From: Oscillospiraceae bacterium
Lineage (GTDB): Bacteria; Bacillota; Clostridia; Oscillospirales; Acutalibacteraceae
Direction: 5' to 3'
Length of the DNA: 48,449 nucleotides
Assembly: GCA_009779495.1 (NCBI GenBank)
Contig: WRED01000014.1
Span: forward strand, 1-48,449
Shown: piece by piece, positions 39,781 to 48,404 of the stretch
How the letters are laid out: the number at the start of each line of letters is the position of its first letter
How positions within the stretch are numbered: position 1 is the first letter of the stretch
Notes under the pieces: model-generated
Told to the model about the DNA's origin: nothing
The model's database searches: none
Seen by the model: the letters and a program-made list of their open reading frames with translations, nothing else
Program-made: the position numbers and the translations under genes

Positions 39781-41448
39781 TTATTTAAAGATGCGTCTAA
39801 ACAGCATCGCGAAGCCCTTGCCCCTTGCCAGCAAGTAAAGTTTCATGAGCTGATACGCATTGCCCCGCGGGCGTTTCGGCTGTGCCGCGGCCGTGGGAAC
39901 ATAAACGAAATCCGTCTCTTCGCCGATATGCAGCGCAAGCCCCGGCTCGGAAAAATCACCTGGGCGGTTCATCTTCGTGCCAACCAAGTCGATCCACTCG
40001 CCGTCAAGTATGATTTGATTACCGCTGACCCGTACCTCGCCTGTCACATCGCGGAACTCATCCTCCATCAAATCCTTGGCATAGAGTTTCCTGCCCGCGA
40101 GCGATTGGTCAAACGCCAGCGTCAGGGACTTGAAATGCCCGAAAAGCCCAACAACGCCGCTGAGTGCCCCCACGTCCCAGCGGACGTCCGCCCGGGGCGT
40201 AAAGAAGCCGCGTTCAGGCGTGACGCGCCCCAGCGCGGCGATGCTCAAGCTCCCGTTCGGGTTGCGGCAGGCGACCAGATACGGCGCGGGATCATCCCCG
40301 CGGACAGTCCTCTCCGGCATAGCGGCGCTGCGCGCGACAATTCCCGGCGCGGACTGAACGGCCGCATCCCCCTTGCATAGCTGACCCGCCCAGGTTTCAT
40401 CCGGCGTAAAGGCCCAGGCGTCCGACAGGCGCTCCCGTGAAATAAGCGCGGTCCCCAAACCGGCGGAAAACGCGGGCGCGTAAACCGTCTGCCAGCGCAC
40501 CGCCCGTGTAACCTCGTCCAGCTGCCGGCGTGCGGGGCGCGTCGCGGGGAAATGTCTCTCGCCGCCAAACGCCCAGTTCGGGCCGCTGTTGACGGCGTTT
40601 TCCCCGATGTCAAAGCGCATCACGCCGAAAGCCAGCCCCAGCGCGGCGCAGAGATACACCTCGTCCTCAGCGTTGATCAGGCCAAGGCAGCCCGGCCGCA
40701 TTTCGGGCGGGTGTTCCAGCAAGGCCGCGACGCGTGACAGTGTGGTGGGAATCGAGAGGGCAAAGGTCACGTCGTAGGTGCGCAGGACGTCGGAATACGC
40801 CAGCCTGTGACGGTGGGCGGCTGTATAGTACGGGCTCTCCCCGCCCTGCCGGTTCCACGGGTCACGCATGACAGCGTGTTCCATCAGCAGCTCCGGGTAG
40901 ATTTCTTTTTTCAGGCCGGACAATATTTTGCGGTGCCTGTCCGAAATATCGTAGTCGCCCCAATCGACCTTCCAGTAAGCGATTCCGGCGTATTTGCTCC
41001 ACTCCATACGTGTGCGCCAGAATTCGCGAAAGCTCCTGCCGTTGCCGATCACGTCCTTGCCGTAGGAAATCGTCGGGCTGATCCAGACACCAAGCCCTTT
41101 CCAGCCAAGGGCTTTCACCTTTTCGGCAAGCGTTTTCAGCCGCTCGGGCGGTGTATCGCCGTAGCCGGGGAATTTTTCCTCGCTCAGTTGGCAGGAACCG
41201 ATGTACGGCCTGAACCAAACGTCTTCGGACAGCGTGCCGCCCCGGCTGCTGCCGGCGTCCCAGCCGTCATCCAGCAGAAAGTACAGATCCCTGCGCGCGT
41301 GCGGATATGATTTCACGGCAATCCCGTTTTCGCCGAACAGCAGGGCGTCGCAAAGCACGTCGCGGGACTGAAGCCCCGGAATATCGCAGTGGTTCGGCAG
41401 CCAGTACATCAGGTGCCAGGTGCAGAAATAATTTGCGCTCTGTTGCAT
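39781..41448 (-). CDS. GH36/GH27-like clan GH-D glycosidase
   Basis: 555 residues. TIM barrel with FLLDDGWDAG, GLGVWISP, YWKVDWGD (candidate nucleophile Asp near 161) and CLGLINAEDEVYLCAALGLAFGVMRFDIGENAV, then an all-beta C-terminal domain. This is the pattern of alpha-galactosidase/alpha-N-acetylgalactosaminidase-like clan GH-D enzymes. The N-terminal beta supersandwich of GH36 is missing, so it is a short form. It is cytoplasmic. It lies 19 bases after the first transporter gene and is translated with its own GAGAGAGGG site. Confidence 0.75.
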   Translation of the reverse strand: MQQSANYFCTWHLMYWLPNHCDIPGLQSRDVLCDALLFGENGIAVKSYPHARRDLYFLLDDGWDAGSSRGGTLSEDVWFRPYIGSCQLSEEKFPGYGDTPPERLKTLAEKVKALGWKGLGVWISPTISYGKDVIGNGRSFREFWRTRMEWSKYAGIAYWKVDWGDYDISDRHRKILSGLKKEIYPELLMEHAVMRDPWNRQGGESPYYTAAHRHRLAYSDVLRTYDVTFALSIPTTLSRVAALLEHPPEMRPGCLGLINAEDEVYLCAALGLAFGVMRFDIGENAVNSGPNWAFGGERHFPATRPARRQLDEVTRAVRWQTVYAPAFSAGLGTALISRERLSDAWAFTPDETWAGQLCKGDAAVQSAPGIVARSAAMPERTVRGDDPAPYLVACRNPNGSLSIAALGRVTPERGFFTPRADVRWDVGALSGVVGLFGHFKSLTLAFDQSLAGRKLYAKDLMEDEFRDVTGEVRVSGNQIILDGEWIDLVGTKMNRPGDFSEPGLALHIGEETDFVYVPTAAAQPKRPRGNAYQLMKLYLLARGKGFAMLFRRIFK

Positions 41449-41466
41449 ATGTCAGCCCTCTCTCTG

Positions 41467-42897
41467 TTAACCGAGCTCCTGCGCGGCGGCCCTGCGCTCT
41501 TTCAGCTCTTCCAGCACTTGTTCCTGAAAATTCCCCTGGAACTTATAAAACAGCATTGGAATGATCTGCATGACAAACGCAACTGCCGCGGACAGCGTCA
41601 TTAACATGTAAATCATGTTCAGTACACGGGAATATGTGCCCGCGATGCTCAGGCCGGCCTCCAGCGTGGCCTGCATGGCTTTTGAATCATACCGCACAAG
41701 GCCGAGCGTAAACATCGTAAGCGCCGACATCCCCGCCCCGCTGACTTTTCCGATGAGCTTGATGGCGGAAAAGGTGACGCCCTCGCTGCGCTCACCGGTT
41801 TTCCACTCGGCATATTCAATGCTGTCGGAAATCATCAAATTGTTCAGCGTCGCAATGATACCCGCGGGGAAATTAGCGAAGAACTTGACGATCATATAGA
41901 ACCAAATATTCTGGTAGCCAATCAGGAACAGCCCGATATTGATCAGCGCTCCGGCGACGCACATGGCCAAAAACAACTTTTTCTTACTGAAATGCTTGAG
42001 CAGAAAGGGCACGCAGAGGATCGACAGCATCCATGACGCGCCGGAGGAAATTTGCAGCAGGGGAAACAGGAACGCGGTGCTTAAGCCCGTATCCGCATAA
42101 TTCCAGGTACAGAAATACACCAGCGCGTTGCCGACCATATTGGTCGGGCTACTGAGCAGACTGGTCAGCAGCAGGATCATGAGAGGCTGATTTTTCAGCA
42201 ACGGCTTGAAAGTTTGACTCAGCCGCTTTCCGTGTACGGCGGGCGGCGTGATTTTTTCCTTGAGGAATCGGGAGGAAATCATCATGCACAGGCAGCCGAT
42301 GCCGATCAGCGTCGTGGCTACGGCGAAATTGCCCATAGGGCTTTTTTCGGAGCCGCCCACCAGCAGCACCAGCGCAAAATACAGTCCTCCCGGCAATATC
42401 GTGCCGGTGGAACCCAACGTAGAGCTTACCGAAACGGCCTTATTGCGTTCCTGCTGATCAATGAACAGCAGAGGCTGCAGGCCCTGCAACGGAATTTCCA
42501 CGGCGGTGAACACAGCGTCAAACAAGACGTAAAAAATACCGGCCAAAATTGTCTTTGTCAACGGCGACAGACTGACGATTGGCAGGAACATGAAAACGCT
42601 GATGAAAAACAGCGGTATGGGCGCGTAACGCAGATAAGGGACGCATTTGCCCCATTTCGTATGGGTTCTGTCCACGAGAATGCCCATCACCGGGTCATTG
42701 ACCGCGTCCCAGATTCTCGCCACTAAAAAGATGGCGCCCACCGCCGCCGTGGACAAAAACAGTACCTCCGTATAAAAAAACGACAGCGCCGACCCCAGCA
42801 GCGCGCTGACCATGCTTGAGCCAAAAATCGCGAAGCTGTAGGCAAGCACCTCAGACCCGCCGATGAGACCCATTGCTTTCTCTTTCAATTTGAACAT
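41467..42897 (-). CDS. GPH-family sugar:cation symporter
   Basis: 476 residues, about 12 membrane helices. The loop ARIWDAVNDPVMGILVDRTHTKWGKCVPYLRY is the GPH signature; ISDSIEYAEWKTGERSEGVTFSAIKLIGKVSGA is the second conserved block. It is first in the sugar operon, with a promoter at 42937-42965 and AGGAGG before the ATG. It resembles the other GPH gene only distantly, so the two probably import different glycosides. Confidence 0.92.
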   Translation of the reverse strand: MFKLKEKAMGLIGGSEVLAYSFAIFGSSMVSALLGSALSFFYTEVLFLSTAAVGAIFLVARIWDAVNDPVMGILVDRTHTKWGKCVPYLRYAPIPLFFISVFMFLPIVSLSPLTKTILAGIFYVLFDAVFTAVEIPLQGLQPLLFIDQQERNKAVSVSSTLGSTGTILPGGLYFALVLLVGGSEKSPMGNFAVATTLIGIGCLCMMISSRFLKEKITPPAVHGKRLSQTFKPLLKNQPLMILLLTSLLSSPTNMVGNALVYFCTWNYADTGLSTAFLFPLLQISSGASWMLSILCVPFLLKHFSKKKLFLAMCVAGALINIGLFLIGYQNIWFYMIVKFFANFPAGIIATLNNLMISDSIEYAEWKTGERSEGVTFSAIKLIGKVSGAGMSALTMFTLGLVRYDSKAMQATLEAGLSIAGTYSRVLNMIYMLMTLSAAVAFVMQIIPMLFYKFQGNFQEQVLEELKERRAAAQELG

Positions 42898-42936
42898 GCG
42901 CTTCCTCCTCTTTTTTTAGTTTTTTTGAATGAATTG

Positions 42937-42965
42937 ATTCTATCACATCTTTACGCAAATTGCAA
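42937..42965 (-). promoter_or_regulatory. Promoter of the sugar-uptake operon
   Basis: On the minus strand: TTGCAA (42965-42960), a 17-base spacer and TAGAAT (42942-42937), 40 bases before the ATG at 42897. Confidence 0.6.
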
Positions 42966-43006
42966 CAGATATGGCGTTCAGGGTTCAACTATCTACGTTA
43001 ATAATC

Positions 43007-43055
43007 CCACCGCCAGCTGCGCTTGTGGCTGCCGGCGGCGGGGTTTTAGTTTTTG
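43007..43055 (+). terminator. GC-rich hairpin with T-tract, no + strand gene before it
   Basis: CCCACCGCCAGC pairs with GCTGCCGGCGGCGGGG (imperfect), followed by TTTTAGTTTTT on the + strand. It is oriented to end rightward transcripts, yet no rightward gene lies upstream. It could end an unseen small RNA or be a relic. Confidence 0.45.
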
Positions 43056-43120
43056 CCGAGAATATTAGTCAAACATAATGATCCGGCGGGGAGGTGCCGT
43101 ACCCCGGCGGCACGAAAGAA

Positions 43121-43142
43121 GCCCACCCGGTGGAGGGTGGGC
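43121..43142 (-). terminator. Hairpin after the ferredoxin gene
   Basis: GCCCACCC / GGGTGGGC with a 6-base loop, 22 bases after the ferredoxin stop on the minus strand, followed by TTCTTTCGT. It is nested in a larger symmetrical region closed by ATGATC (43078-43083) and GATCAT (43148-43153). Confidence 0.6.
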
Positions 43143-43164
43143 GAATTGATCATGTGCGCTAACG

Positions 43165-43872
43165 TTAATCTTCCAAAACCTGACCGTCCGTGGAAATCGT
43201 AACCACCTGCCAGGGGATCATCTTGCCGCTGTTTCGCAGCGCGGTTTTTACGGCGTTTTCGATCCCGCCGCAGCACGGCACCTCCATGCGGACAACTGTC
43301 ACGGACTTGATGTTGTTTCCGCCGAGAATGGCCGTCAGCTTTTCGCTGTAGTCGCCCTCGTCGAGCTTTGGGCAGCCGATAAGGGTAATTTTGTTTTTCA
43401 TGTAATCGGCATGGAAATTCCCGTAAGAATAGGCGGCGCAGTCGGCGGCCACCAGCAGGCTGGCGTTTTCATAGTACGGCGCGTTAATCGGCATGAGCTT
43501 GATTTGCACCGGCCATTGCCGCAGGCAGGAAGCGGAAGCGGGAGCCGGGGCGCAGTCGGCAGGGACGGCGGGGACTTCCTCTCGGTCAATCGCACGGGCA
43601 TGGGTACCGGGGCAGCCGCAGGGCAGGGGTTCCGTTTGCGCCATATTGCGCTTCACCTCCGCTTCGTTGTATGCCAGGGCCTCGCGCTCCTCAAAGGTGA
43701 TGGCCCCGGTAGGGCAAACCGGCAGGCAGTCGCCCAGACCGTCACAGTAGTCGTCGCGCAGCAGCGCCGCTTTGCCGTCCACCATGCCGATAGCCCCCTC
43801 GCGGCAGGCGGCGGCGCACAGGCCGCAGCCGTTGCACTTTTCCTGGTCGATTTTGATGATTTTTCTGAGCAT
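43165..43872 (-). CDS. Two-cluster [4Fe-4S] ferredoxin with CCGG C-terminal domain
   Basis: 235 residues. The N-terminal ferredoxin has CNGCGLCAAAC and CDGLGDCLPVCP (eight Cys in two motifs). A Cys-rich hinge (PCGCPG, near 85) and a C-terminal domain with LVAADCAAYSYGNFHADYMKNK, LIGCPKLDEGDY and MEVPCCGGIENAV follow. It is the kind of ATP-independent Fe-S protein found beside Crp/Fnr regulators in Clostridia, possibly linked to hybrid-cluster protein or nitrosative stress. Partner reductase unknown. AAGAGGAGG precedes the ATG. Confidence 0.85.
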   Translation of the reverse strand: MLRKIIKIDQEKCNGCGLCAAACREGAIGMVDGKAALLRDDYCDGLGDCLPVCPTGAITFEEREALAYNEAEVKRNMAQTEPLPCGCPGTHARAIDREEVPAVPADCAPAPASASCLRQWPVQIKLMPINAPYYENASLLVAADCAAYSYGNFHADYMKNKITLIGCPKLDEGDYSEKLTAILGGNNIKSVTVVRMEVPCCGGIENAVKTALRNSGKMIPWQVVTISTDGQVLED

Positions 43873-43903
43873 AGCGAAAACCTCCTCTTGATTTTATGGT
43901 TCG

Positions 43904-43945
43904 ATTATACTATACTTAAAGCAGAAAATATGTGGTTATAACCAC
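43904..43945 (-). promoter_or_regulatory. Ferredoxin promoter with Crp/Fnr-type palindromic operator
   Basis: The -10 TATAAT of the minus strand is at 43909-43904. The perfect palindrome GTGGTTATAACCAC (43932-43945) is centred about 41.5 bases upstream of the start expected from that -10, the classic class II activator position. The divergent regulator gene begins at 43969, so autoregulation is likely too. Confidence 0.7.
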
Positions 43946-43968
43946 GAAATCAAGAGGGTGGCGTTGTT

Positions 43969-44604
43969 TTGACAGAATTATTTTATGGTATTGATAAGAC
44001 TTCGCTGGATTCCATGCTGCACTGCATCGGAGCGAAAACAGAACGGGTACAAAAGGGTGAAATCATCCTGCTGGCAGGCGGCAGGCCCGAATATATCGGC
44101 GTCGTGCTCGCCGGACAGCTGCACATCCTGCGCGAGGATTACGGCGGCAGCCGCTCTCTGATTGCCGCCATTACGCCGGGTAAAATCTTCGCCGAGGCGC
44201 TGTGCTGCGCCGGTGTAGCTGAAAGCCCCGTCACGGTGATAGCGCATACGGATGCAACCGTCCTGTTGCTGCCTTTCCGGCGTATCCCCAGCGTTTGCCC
44301 CAACGCCTGTGCCCACCACGCGAAGCTCATTGAAAATATGCTGCGGCTGACGGCGGAAAAAAATCTCCTGCTGCAAAGCCGCATGGAGATCATCAGCCTG
44401 AAATCCGTCCGGGCAGAGGTGCTGCGTTACCTTGAATCTTTTGTGCCGGAGCAGGGACGGAGCATTATCGTCCCGTTCAATCGCGAGGAAATGGCAGATT
44501 ACCTCTGCGTAGAGCGCAGCGCGCTTTCGCATGAGCTGGCATGGATGAAACGGGACGGGCTGATTGAATACAGGAAGAATTGCTTTGTTTTGAAGGGGGA
44601 TTAG
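43969..44604 (+). CDS. Crp/Fnr family transcriptional regulator
   Basis: 211 residues. The N-terminal cyclic-nucleotide-like beta barrel (about 1-120) has EIILLAGGRPEYIGVVLAGQLHI and IFAEALCCAGV; a long dimer helix is followed by the winged helix VPFNREEMADYLCVERSALSHELAWMKRDGLI (about 160-195). Cys residues are present (CC at 79-80, C112, C116 in the barrel part), so metal or cluster sensing is possible. The start is TTG with AGAGGG upstream. It is divergent from the ferredoxin gene and probably regulates it. Confidence 0.9.
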   Translation: MTELFYGIDKTSLDSMLHCIGAKTERVQKGEIILLAGGRPEYIGVVLAGQLHILREDYGGSRSLIAAITPGKIFAEALCCAGVAESPVTVIAHTDATVLLLPFRRIPSVCPNACAHHAKLIENMLRLTAEKNLLLQSRMEIISLKSVRAEVLRYLESFVPEQGRSIIVPFNREEMADYLCVERSALSHELAWMKRDGLIEYRKNCFVLKGD

Positions 44605-44834
44605 CAGTTCCGATTAATCTTCACAGGTTCAACTGGCGGTGATGTAAAAATCGGTCTGTCTATACGCTCAATCTTGAATATAACCGCACGGTGACGTGGG
44701 AGGTCTGGCAAAGTGATTGTATATTCAGAAATACTATTTTGGGCAAGCCACAATATGTGTGTCAAATCCTGTCGGTCTGACACAAGTCCATAACGATTTT
44801 TTACAGAACCTCCTTGGGAATTGTAGGTAATCAT
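44601..44834 (-). pseudogene. Possible gene remnant
   Basis: The frame MITYNSQGGSVKNRYGLVSD ... TITLPDLPRHRAVIFKIERI reads like the C-terminal strands of a secreted or glycosidase-type beta domain, but there is no ribosome site, no N-terminal domain and lower GC than the neighbours. Its stop overlaps that of the Crp gene on the other strand. It may be a decayed tail or chance. Nothing else was seen in 44605-44853. Confidence 0.25.
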
Positions 44835-44853
44835 ACAAACTTTTTTTGACCCC

Positions 44854-44882
44854 TTGACTGGTGAACAAACTTCACATATAAT
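44854..44882 (+). promoter_or_regulatory. Promoter of the 82-residue protein gene
   Basis: TTGACT (44854-44859), a 17-base spacer and TATAAT (44877-44882), 36 bases before the ATG at 44918. Confidence 0.8.
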
Positions 44883-44917
44883 GATACTCACAAATTTAAT
44901 TGATAAGGAGTTGCACC

Positions 44918-45166
44918 ATGGGAACACAAAAAATCAGCTTTCAAATTACATCACGGAAAGTGGCAAACGACAACGGCGAAGTATACGTCGGGTACGGGTT
45001 CAGGGTATTTGACGAAAATACGGACGAGGAACTTTTTTCAGCGGATGATCTCTCCCGCGAGGAGAGCAGCGTCATGGAACTTATCGAACTGATACGGCAA
45101 AATGACGTCTGTCCGTGCCACTTCATGGATGTTGTGGAGGATTTTTTGACACTACTCTGCAATTAG
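44918..45166 (+). CDS. Small conserved-looking protein (DUF6514-like)
   Basis: 82 residues: beta-rich start MGTQKISFQITSRKV, then YGFRVFDENTDEELFSADDL and a helical end with LIELIRQNDVCPCHFMDVVEDFL. The pattern YGxRV ... VVEDFL reminds me of DUF6514 proteins of Firmicutes, of unknown function; this is from memory only. AAGGAG is seven bases before the ATG, and a near-perfect promoter precedes it, so it is well expressed as a single gene. Confidence 0.7.
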   Translation: MGTQKISFQITSRKVANDNGEVYVGYGFRVFDENTDEELFSADDLSREESSVMELIELIRQNDVCPCHFMDVVEDFLTLLCN

Positions 45167-45173
45167 AAACATA

Positions 45174-45225
45174 GAAAAAGTCAAACAAAAAACTTTGATA
45201 TATGGATTTTTGCGCAGACTTTTTC
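45174..45225. terminator. Shared terminator between convergent genes
   Basis: GAAAAAGTC (45174-45182) pairs with GACTTTTTC (45217-45225) across a 34-base loop, just after the 82-residue gene and just before the end of the large membrane protein gene. Confidence 0.4.
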
Positions 45226-45252
45226 GTATATGCTTCTTATTGCAGCGTAGTG

Positions 45253-48138
45253 TTACGGTACTGCCGTTTCCTGTATATCAATATCAACATAAAAACCGTA
45301 AACAAAACAGCGATCCAAAGACCCGGCTCGCTCATTGACGCAGCGGCCGCGCCGTCGCCCCCCGCCTTCCAAAAACTCTTTGTTCCGGCGTATCAGCTCG
45401 TCCTCCTGCTCCTTTGTTTCAAGTACGATAAACGCGGTGTTTTTCGCCAATACCCGCTGCCGGAAGCTATCCTTGACCACTTCGATCTTCTCCGCGTTTG
45501 TGCCGGCTTTCCCGATTTTTGAGTTCAGCAGCAGGGCGTTCACATACGGATCGCTTCCGTACGTAATGTCCGAAAAGCCGAGTGTGTTTTGGTACGAAAC
45601 CTCGCTTTGGGCATTGTCCCTAAAGTAAAAACCGCAGTAAGCGAGCGTCCTGGTAAGCGACGGCTTTTCCGTTTTTTCGCCTTTTGCGTTATCCAGGAAA
45701 CGGAACGGCGTCAACAGGCCTTTGGACTCAATCAAATAATAGTACTCGCTTTCGGGAAAATCGCGCGTGAATTGCCGGTTATCAGTGATATTGGCTCTGT
45801 AAATATTGTCCGAGACGATCATGACCACGGGATAAAAGCCGGGATACCGCTGTACATCTTGATAGATTATGCTCACGGCCAGTGACAGGTTGAAGCCGCC
45901 CTCGCCGTATTTCAGCTTCAAATTCTTCAGGTCGGTTTTCTTCACGTGATAATCCGTGAGGTAGACGTCAGCGTTTTCGATCTGATTGCTTTGCGCATAT
46001 TGGCTGATCCGCGCGTGGATATCTTCAAGCGTAATATTGGGAGAATCAGGAGCAACGCCCATCATTCTTCTAAGCCATTCGTCCGAATCCCGGTACGGCT
46101 TGCTGACGTCGGCAATAAAATAATATTTCGGCATTCTTTCGTCCGCTTCCGCCAGCTTGGCTTTGTATGAGGACGGCATGAAGCAGACGTCGCCCGCTAT
46201 AACGGGTTCGGCCAGTTCATCCCCTCTTAGCTCGACGGTGTTGCCGCTGATGCTGATGCTCTCGCTTTGCTTATGCGTCACCATAAAGCCGGCGGCGCGT
46301 GTCTCCCCCACGCTGAACGGGAACACCTTGAGCACGACCGTGTTCCCATACTCATAGCAGATGATCCCCGGGTCGCGTTTGCGGGATACGATGCTGTTAT
46401 AGAGCGTCTGCGCCGAATTCTTTTCGGAAATGATGCCGTATTTTCTTACCCCGAACACATCCAGATAATAGTCGGTAATAAATACGCCGTCCGGCAGCGC
46501 AAATCTCACCTCGTACTCCCGGTTATCCGATCGAGATACGTTTTCCATCTGTAAATGTATCCATGTTTTGTAAAGGCCTGTCGATTGATCAAAGCTCGTT
46601 TCAGCTTCAACCGCGCTCAATTTTACATCCGACTTTTCCTCCGCAGCATTGGCCTGCGGCTCTCCCCCTGAGGTGTTGAACTGCGGCTCTTGCTTCATGG
46701 CATCGTATTGCTGCTTCCAAACGCTATGCGGCAAGTCTCCCGGGAAAAACATCTTTGCCATATCGGCGTAGGAATCCCCAAAATCTTTACCGCCCAGGAC
46801 AAATTCGCTGTAAACCTCAGACAGCAAGGGCGTACCGCCGTCTCCAAACAAAGAACCGCCGCGATCCGTCCACCGAGCCTGGCCGCTGTGCGCCAGCGTC
46901 ATCCTCAGCATCGAAACGTTGACAGGCGGATACTCCGGCTCATTTTCGTTCAAATAGCGCAGCGCGTTGTTCACATTCACCTTTTGGACATAGCAGCTTC
47001 CCGCGAAGCCGACGCACAAAAACAGCATCCCGCTGACAAAAACAGCCGCGGCCCTGCCCGTTGTGAAGTGCCGGCTCAGGTACTTGAAGTCACCGAAAAG
47101 CTGAAACATCTCGACGACAAGCAGGATAATCGGAACCAGCACCAGCGTGGTGACCAGAAAATAAAACGACGCGAGCATCAGGGGCGTAAATTTGAGCAAA
47201 ACCACCGCGAAATAGAAGACGAAAAGAAAGCCCATCGATTTGAAAAAGAGCGCAGCCAGCGTCAGCCACTTATTTTTTCTGGGGATGAGCATCGCGGCGC
47301 CGTTGACGACGGTCAGGATATAAAACCATTTGCCGGAAAAATCGCCGATCATATCGTTAAAAACTGTTCTGTTGAGTATCAGGCAGGCAACGGGAAGAAT
47401 CAGCGCGATAAGCGCGACGAAGATAGTATACCCCGACAGGGATTTCTTGACAGGATTCGCGTTTGATGCGGACGCAACGTCTGTCGGAGTGTCCGCTTCG
47501 CCGCCGGTCCGCTCCGCGTCAAGCCGCGCGGACCGCTTTACCCTGTAATGATATACGATGCTCGCCGCCAGGCAAATAAATACGAAGAACAGCGCGAACA
47601 GGACGAGGATGATCAAATCGGCGGCAAGGCCGGTGAAGCCGTCACTCCGGCCGTATGGGCTGGGTCCGGCAAAGATCACCAAAGGAATAAAGCCGGCGAC
47701 CGTAAGCGGCAAGCAAATGCAAATGATGATCATGTTGCGGACATTCCTGAGCGGCGCCCCGTTACTTTGAAGCACGGACACACAGACATAGATCAGCGGG
47801 ATCAGGCTGAGCGCCGCGTAAATCGTTTCCGGCGAAAGCGCGGACTCAAAGCTGAACTGCCTGAGTAAAAACGGGTCGGCGGCGCTCATCACCGCGAGGA
47901 AGCCGATGAATCGGACGGCATTCGCGTATTTGCGGCGAAGCGGGTCGCTGATGCCTATGACAGCGTCGGCGGCGATATAGAGGTTGAGAGCCGCCTGAAC
48001 GCTGAATATGATCACAAGCGGCAAGGCCGGGACGATTCCGATACTGCGGTATGTATACGTCAAAAACACGCCCAAAAGCACCTGCGGCAGGGTGATGAAC
48101 AAGAGCGAAGCGCGCGAATTGAACAACTTGGACTCCAA
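45253..48138 (-). CDS. Large membrane protein with VIT-like domain; MSEP-CTERM signal out of frame
   Basis: 961 residues as read. About ten membrane helices fill residues 1-400, then a VIT-like domain (about 505-625, with ENSAQTLYNSIV-like region ISEKNSAQTLYNSI and FPFSVGETRAAGFMV) and a von Willebrand-like region. The architecture and size match MSEP-CTERM proteins as I recall TIGR04286, sorted by an exosortase. The last 40 codons here are nonsense-like. If one G is removed from the G6 tract (45358-45363) the end becomes SMSEPGLWIAVLFTVFML then basic IYRKRQYR, stopping at 45237: a complete sorting signal. Confidence 0.82.
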   Translation of the reverse strand: MESKLFNSRASLLFITLPQVLLGVFLTYTYRSIGIVPALPLVIIFSVQAALNLYIAADAVIGISDPLRRKYANAVRFIGFLAVMSAADPFLLRQFSFESALSPETIYAALSLIPLIYVCVSVLQSNGAPLRNVRNMIIICICLPLTVAGFIPLVIFAGPSPYGRSDGFTGLAADLIILVLFALFFVFICLAASIVYHYRVKRSARLDAERTGGEADTPTDVASASNANPVKKSLSGYTIFVALIALILPVACLILNRTVFNDMIGDFSGKWFYILTVVNGAAMLIPRKNKWLTLAALFFKSMGFLFVFYFAVVLLKFTPLMLASFYFLVTTLVLVPIILLVVEMFQLFGDFKYLSRHFTTGRAAAVFVSGMLFLCVGFAGSCYVQKVNVNNALRYLNENEPEYPPVNVSMLRMTLAHSGQARWTDRGGSLFGDGGTPLLSEVYSEFVLGGKDFGDSYADMAKMFFPGDLPHSVWKQQYDAMKQEPQFNTSGGEPQANAAEEKSDVKLSAVEAETSFDQSTGLYKTWIHLQMENVSRSDNREYEVRFALPDGVFITDYYLDVFGVRKYGIISEKNSAQTLYNSIVSRKRDPGIICYEYGNTVVLKVFPFSVGETRAAGFMVTHKQSESISISGNTVELRGDELAEPVIAGDVCFMPSSYKAKLAEADERMPKYYFIADVSKPYRDSDEWLRRMMGVAPDSPNITLEDIHARISQYAQSNQIENADVYLTDYHVKKTDLKNLKLKYGEGGFNLSLAVSIIYQDVQRYPGFYPVVMIVSDNIYRANITDNRQFTRDFPESEYYYLIESKGLLTPFRFLDNAKGEKTEKPSLTRTLAYCGFYFRDNAQSEVSYQNTLGFSDITYGSDPYVNALLLNSKIGKAGTNAEKIEVVKDSFRQRVLAKNTAFIVLETKEQEDELIRRNKEFLEGGGRRRGRCVNERAGSLDRCFVYGFYVDIDIQETAVP

Positions 48139-48351
48139 AAAAATGCCTCCTTAAAATATATTTAGCATCCTATGGAAAGTGTATCATGATTTTTATTGTT
48201 TGTCAACAAAAATTATTCGTTGTTTAATAACTGAAAAAAATTCTACGTATAAAAACAAACACGCCCTGATACCAATAATATTATCAACGCAAAAAGAGCC
48301 ACCCAAGCGGGCGGCGGCGCAGATTATCAAAGAACCCCCTATGACACCAAG

Positions 48352-48377
48352 AAAAAGCTCGCAAAAGCGGGCTTTTT
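48352..48377 (+). terminator. Terminator-like hairpin before the last gene
   Basis: AAAAAGCTCGC and GCGGGCTTTTT pair with one wobble over an AAAA loop. It lies within the likely promoter of the gene at the right edge. Confidence 0.45.
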
Positions 48378-48381
48378 ATGG

Positions 48382-48387
48382 TATAAT
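48382..48387 (+). promoter_or_regulatory. Extended -10 promoter for the last gene
   Basis: TATGGTATAAT with -10 at 48382-48387; the -35 is poor (TCGCAA). The rest of the 48139-48404 gap holds no gene; CAAACACGCCCT near 48258 repeats the tip of the 163-bp element. Confidence 0.5.
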
Positions 48388-48404
48388 GGATAGGGGTGAA
48401 AAAG

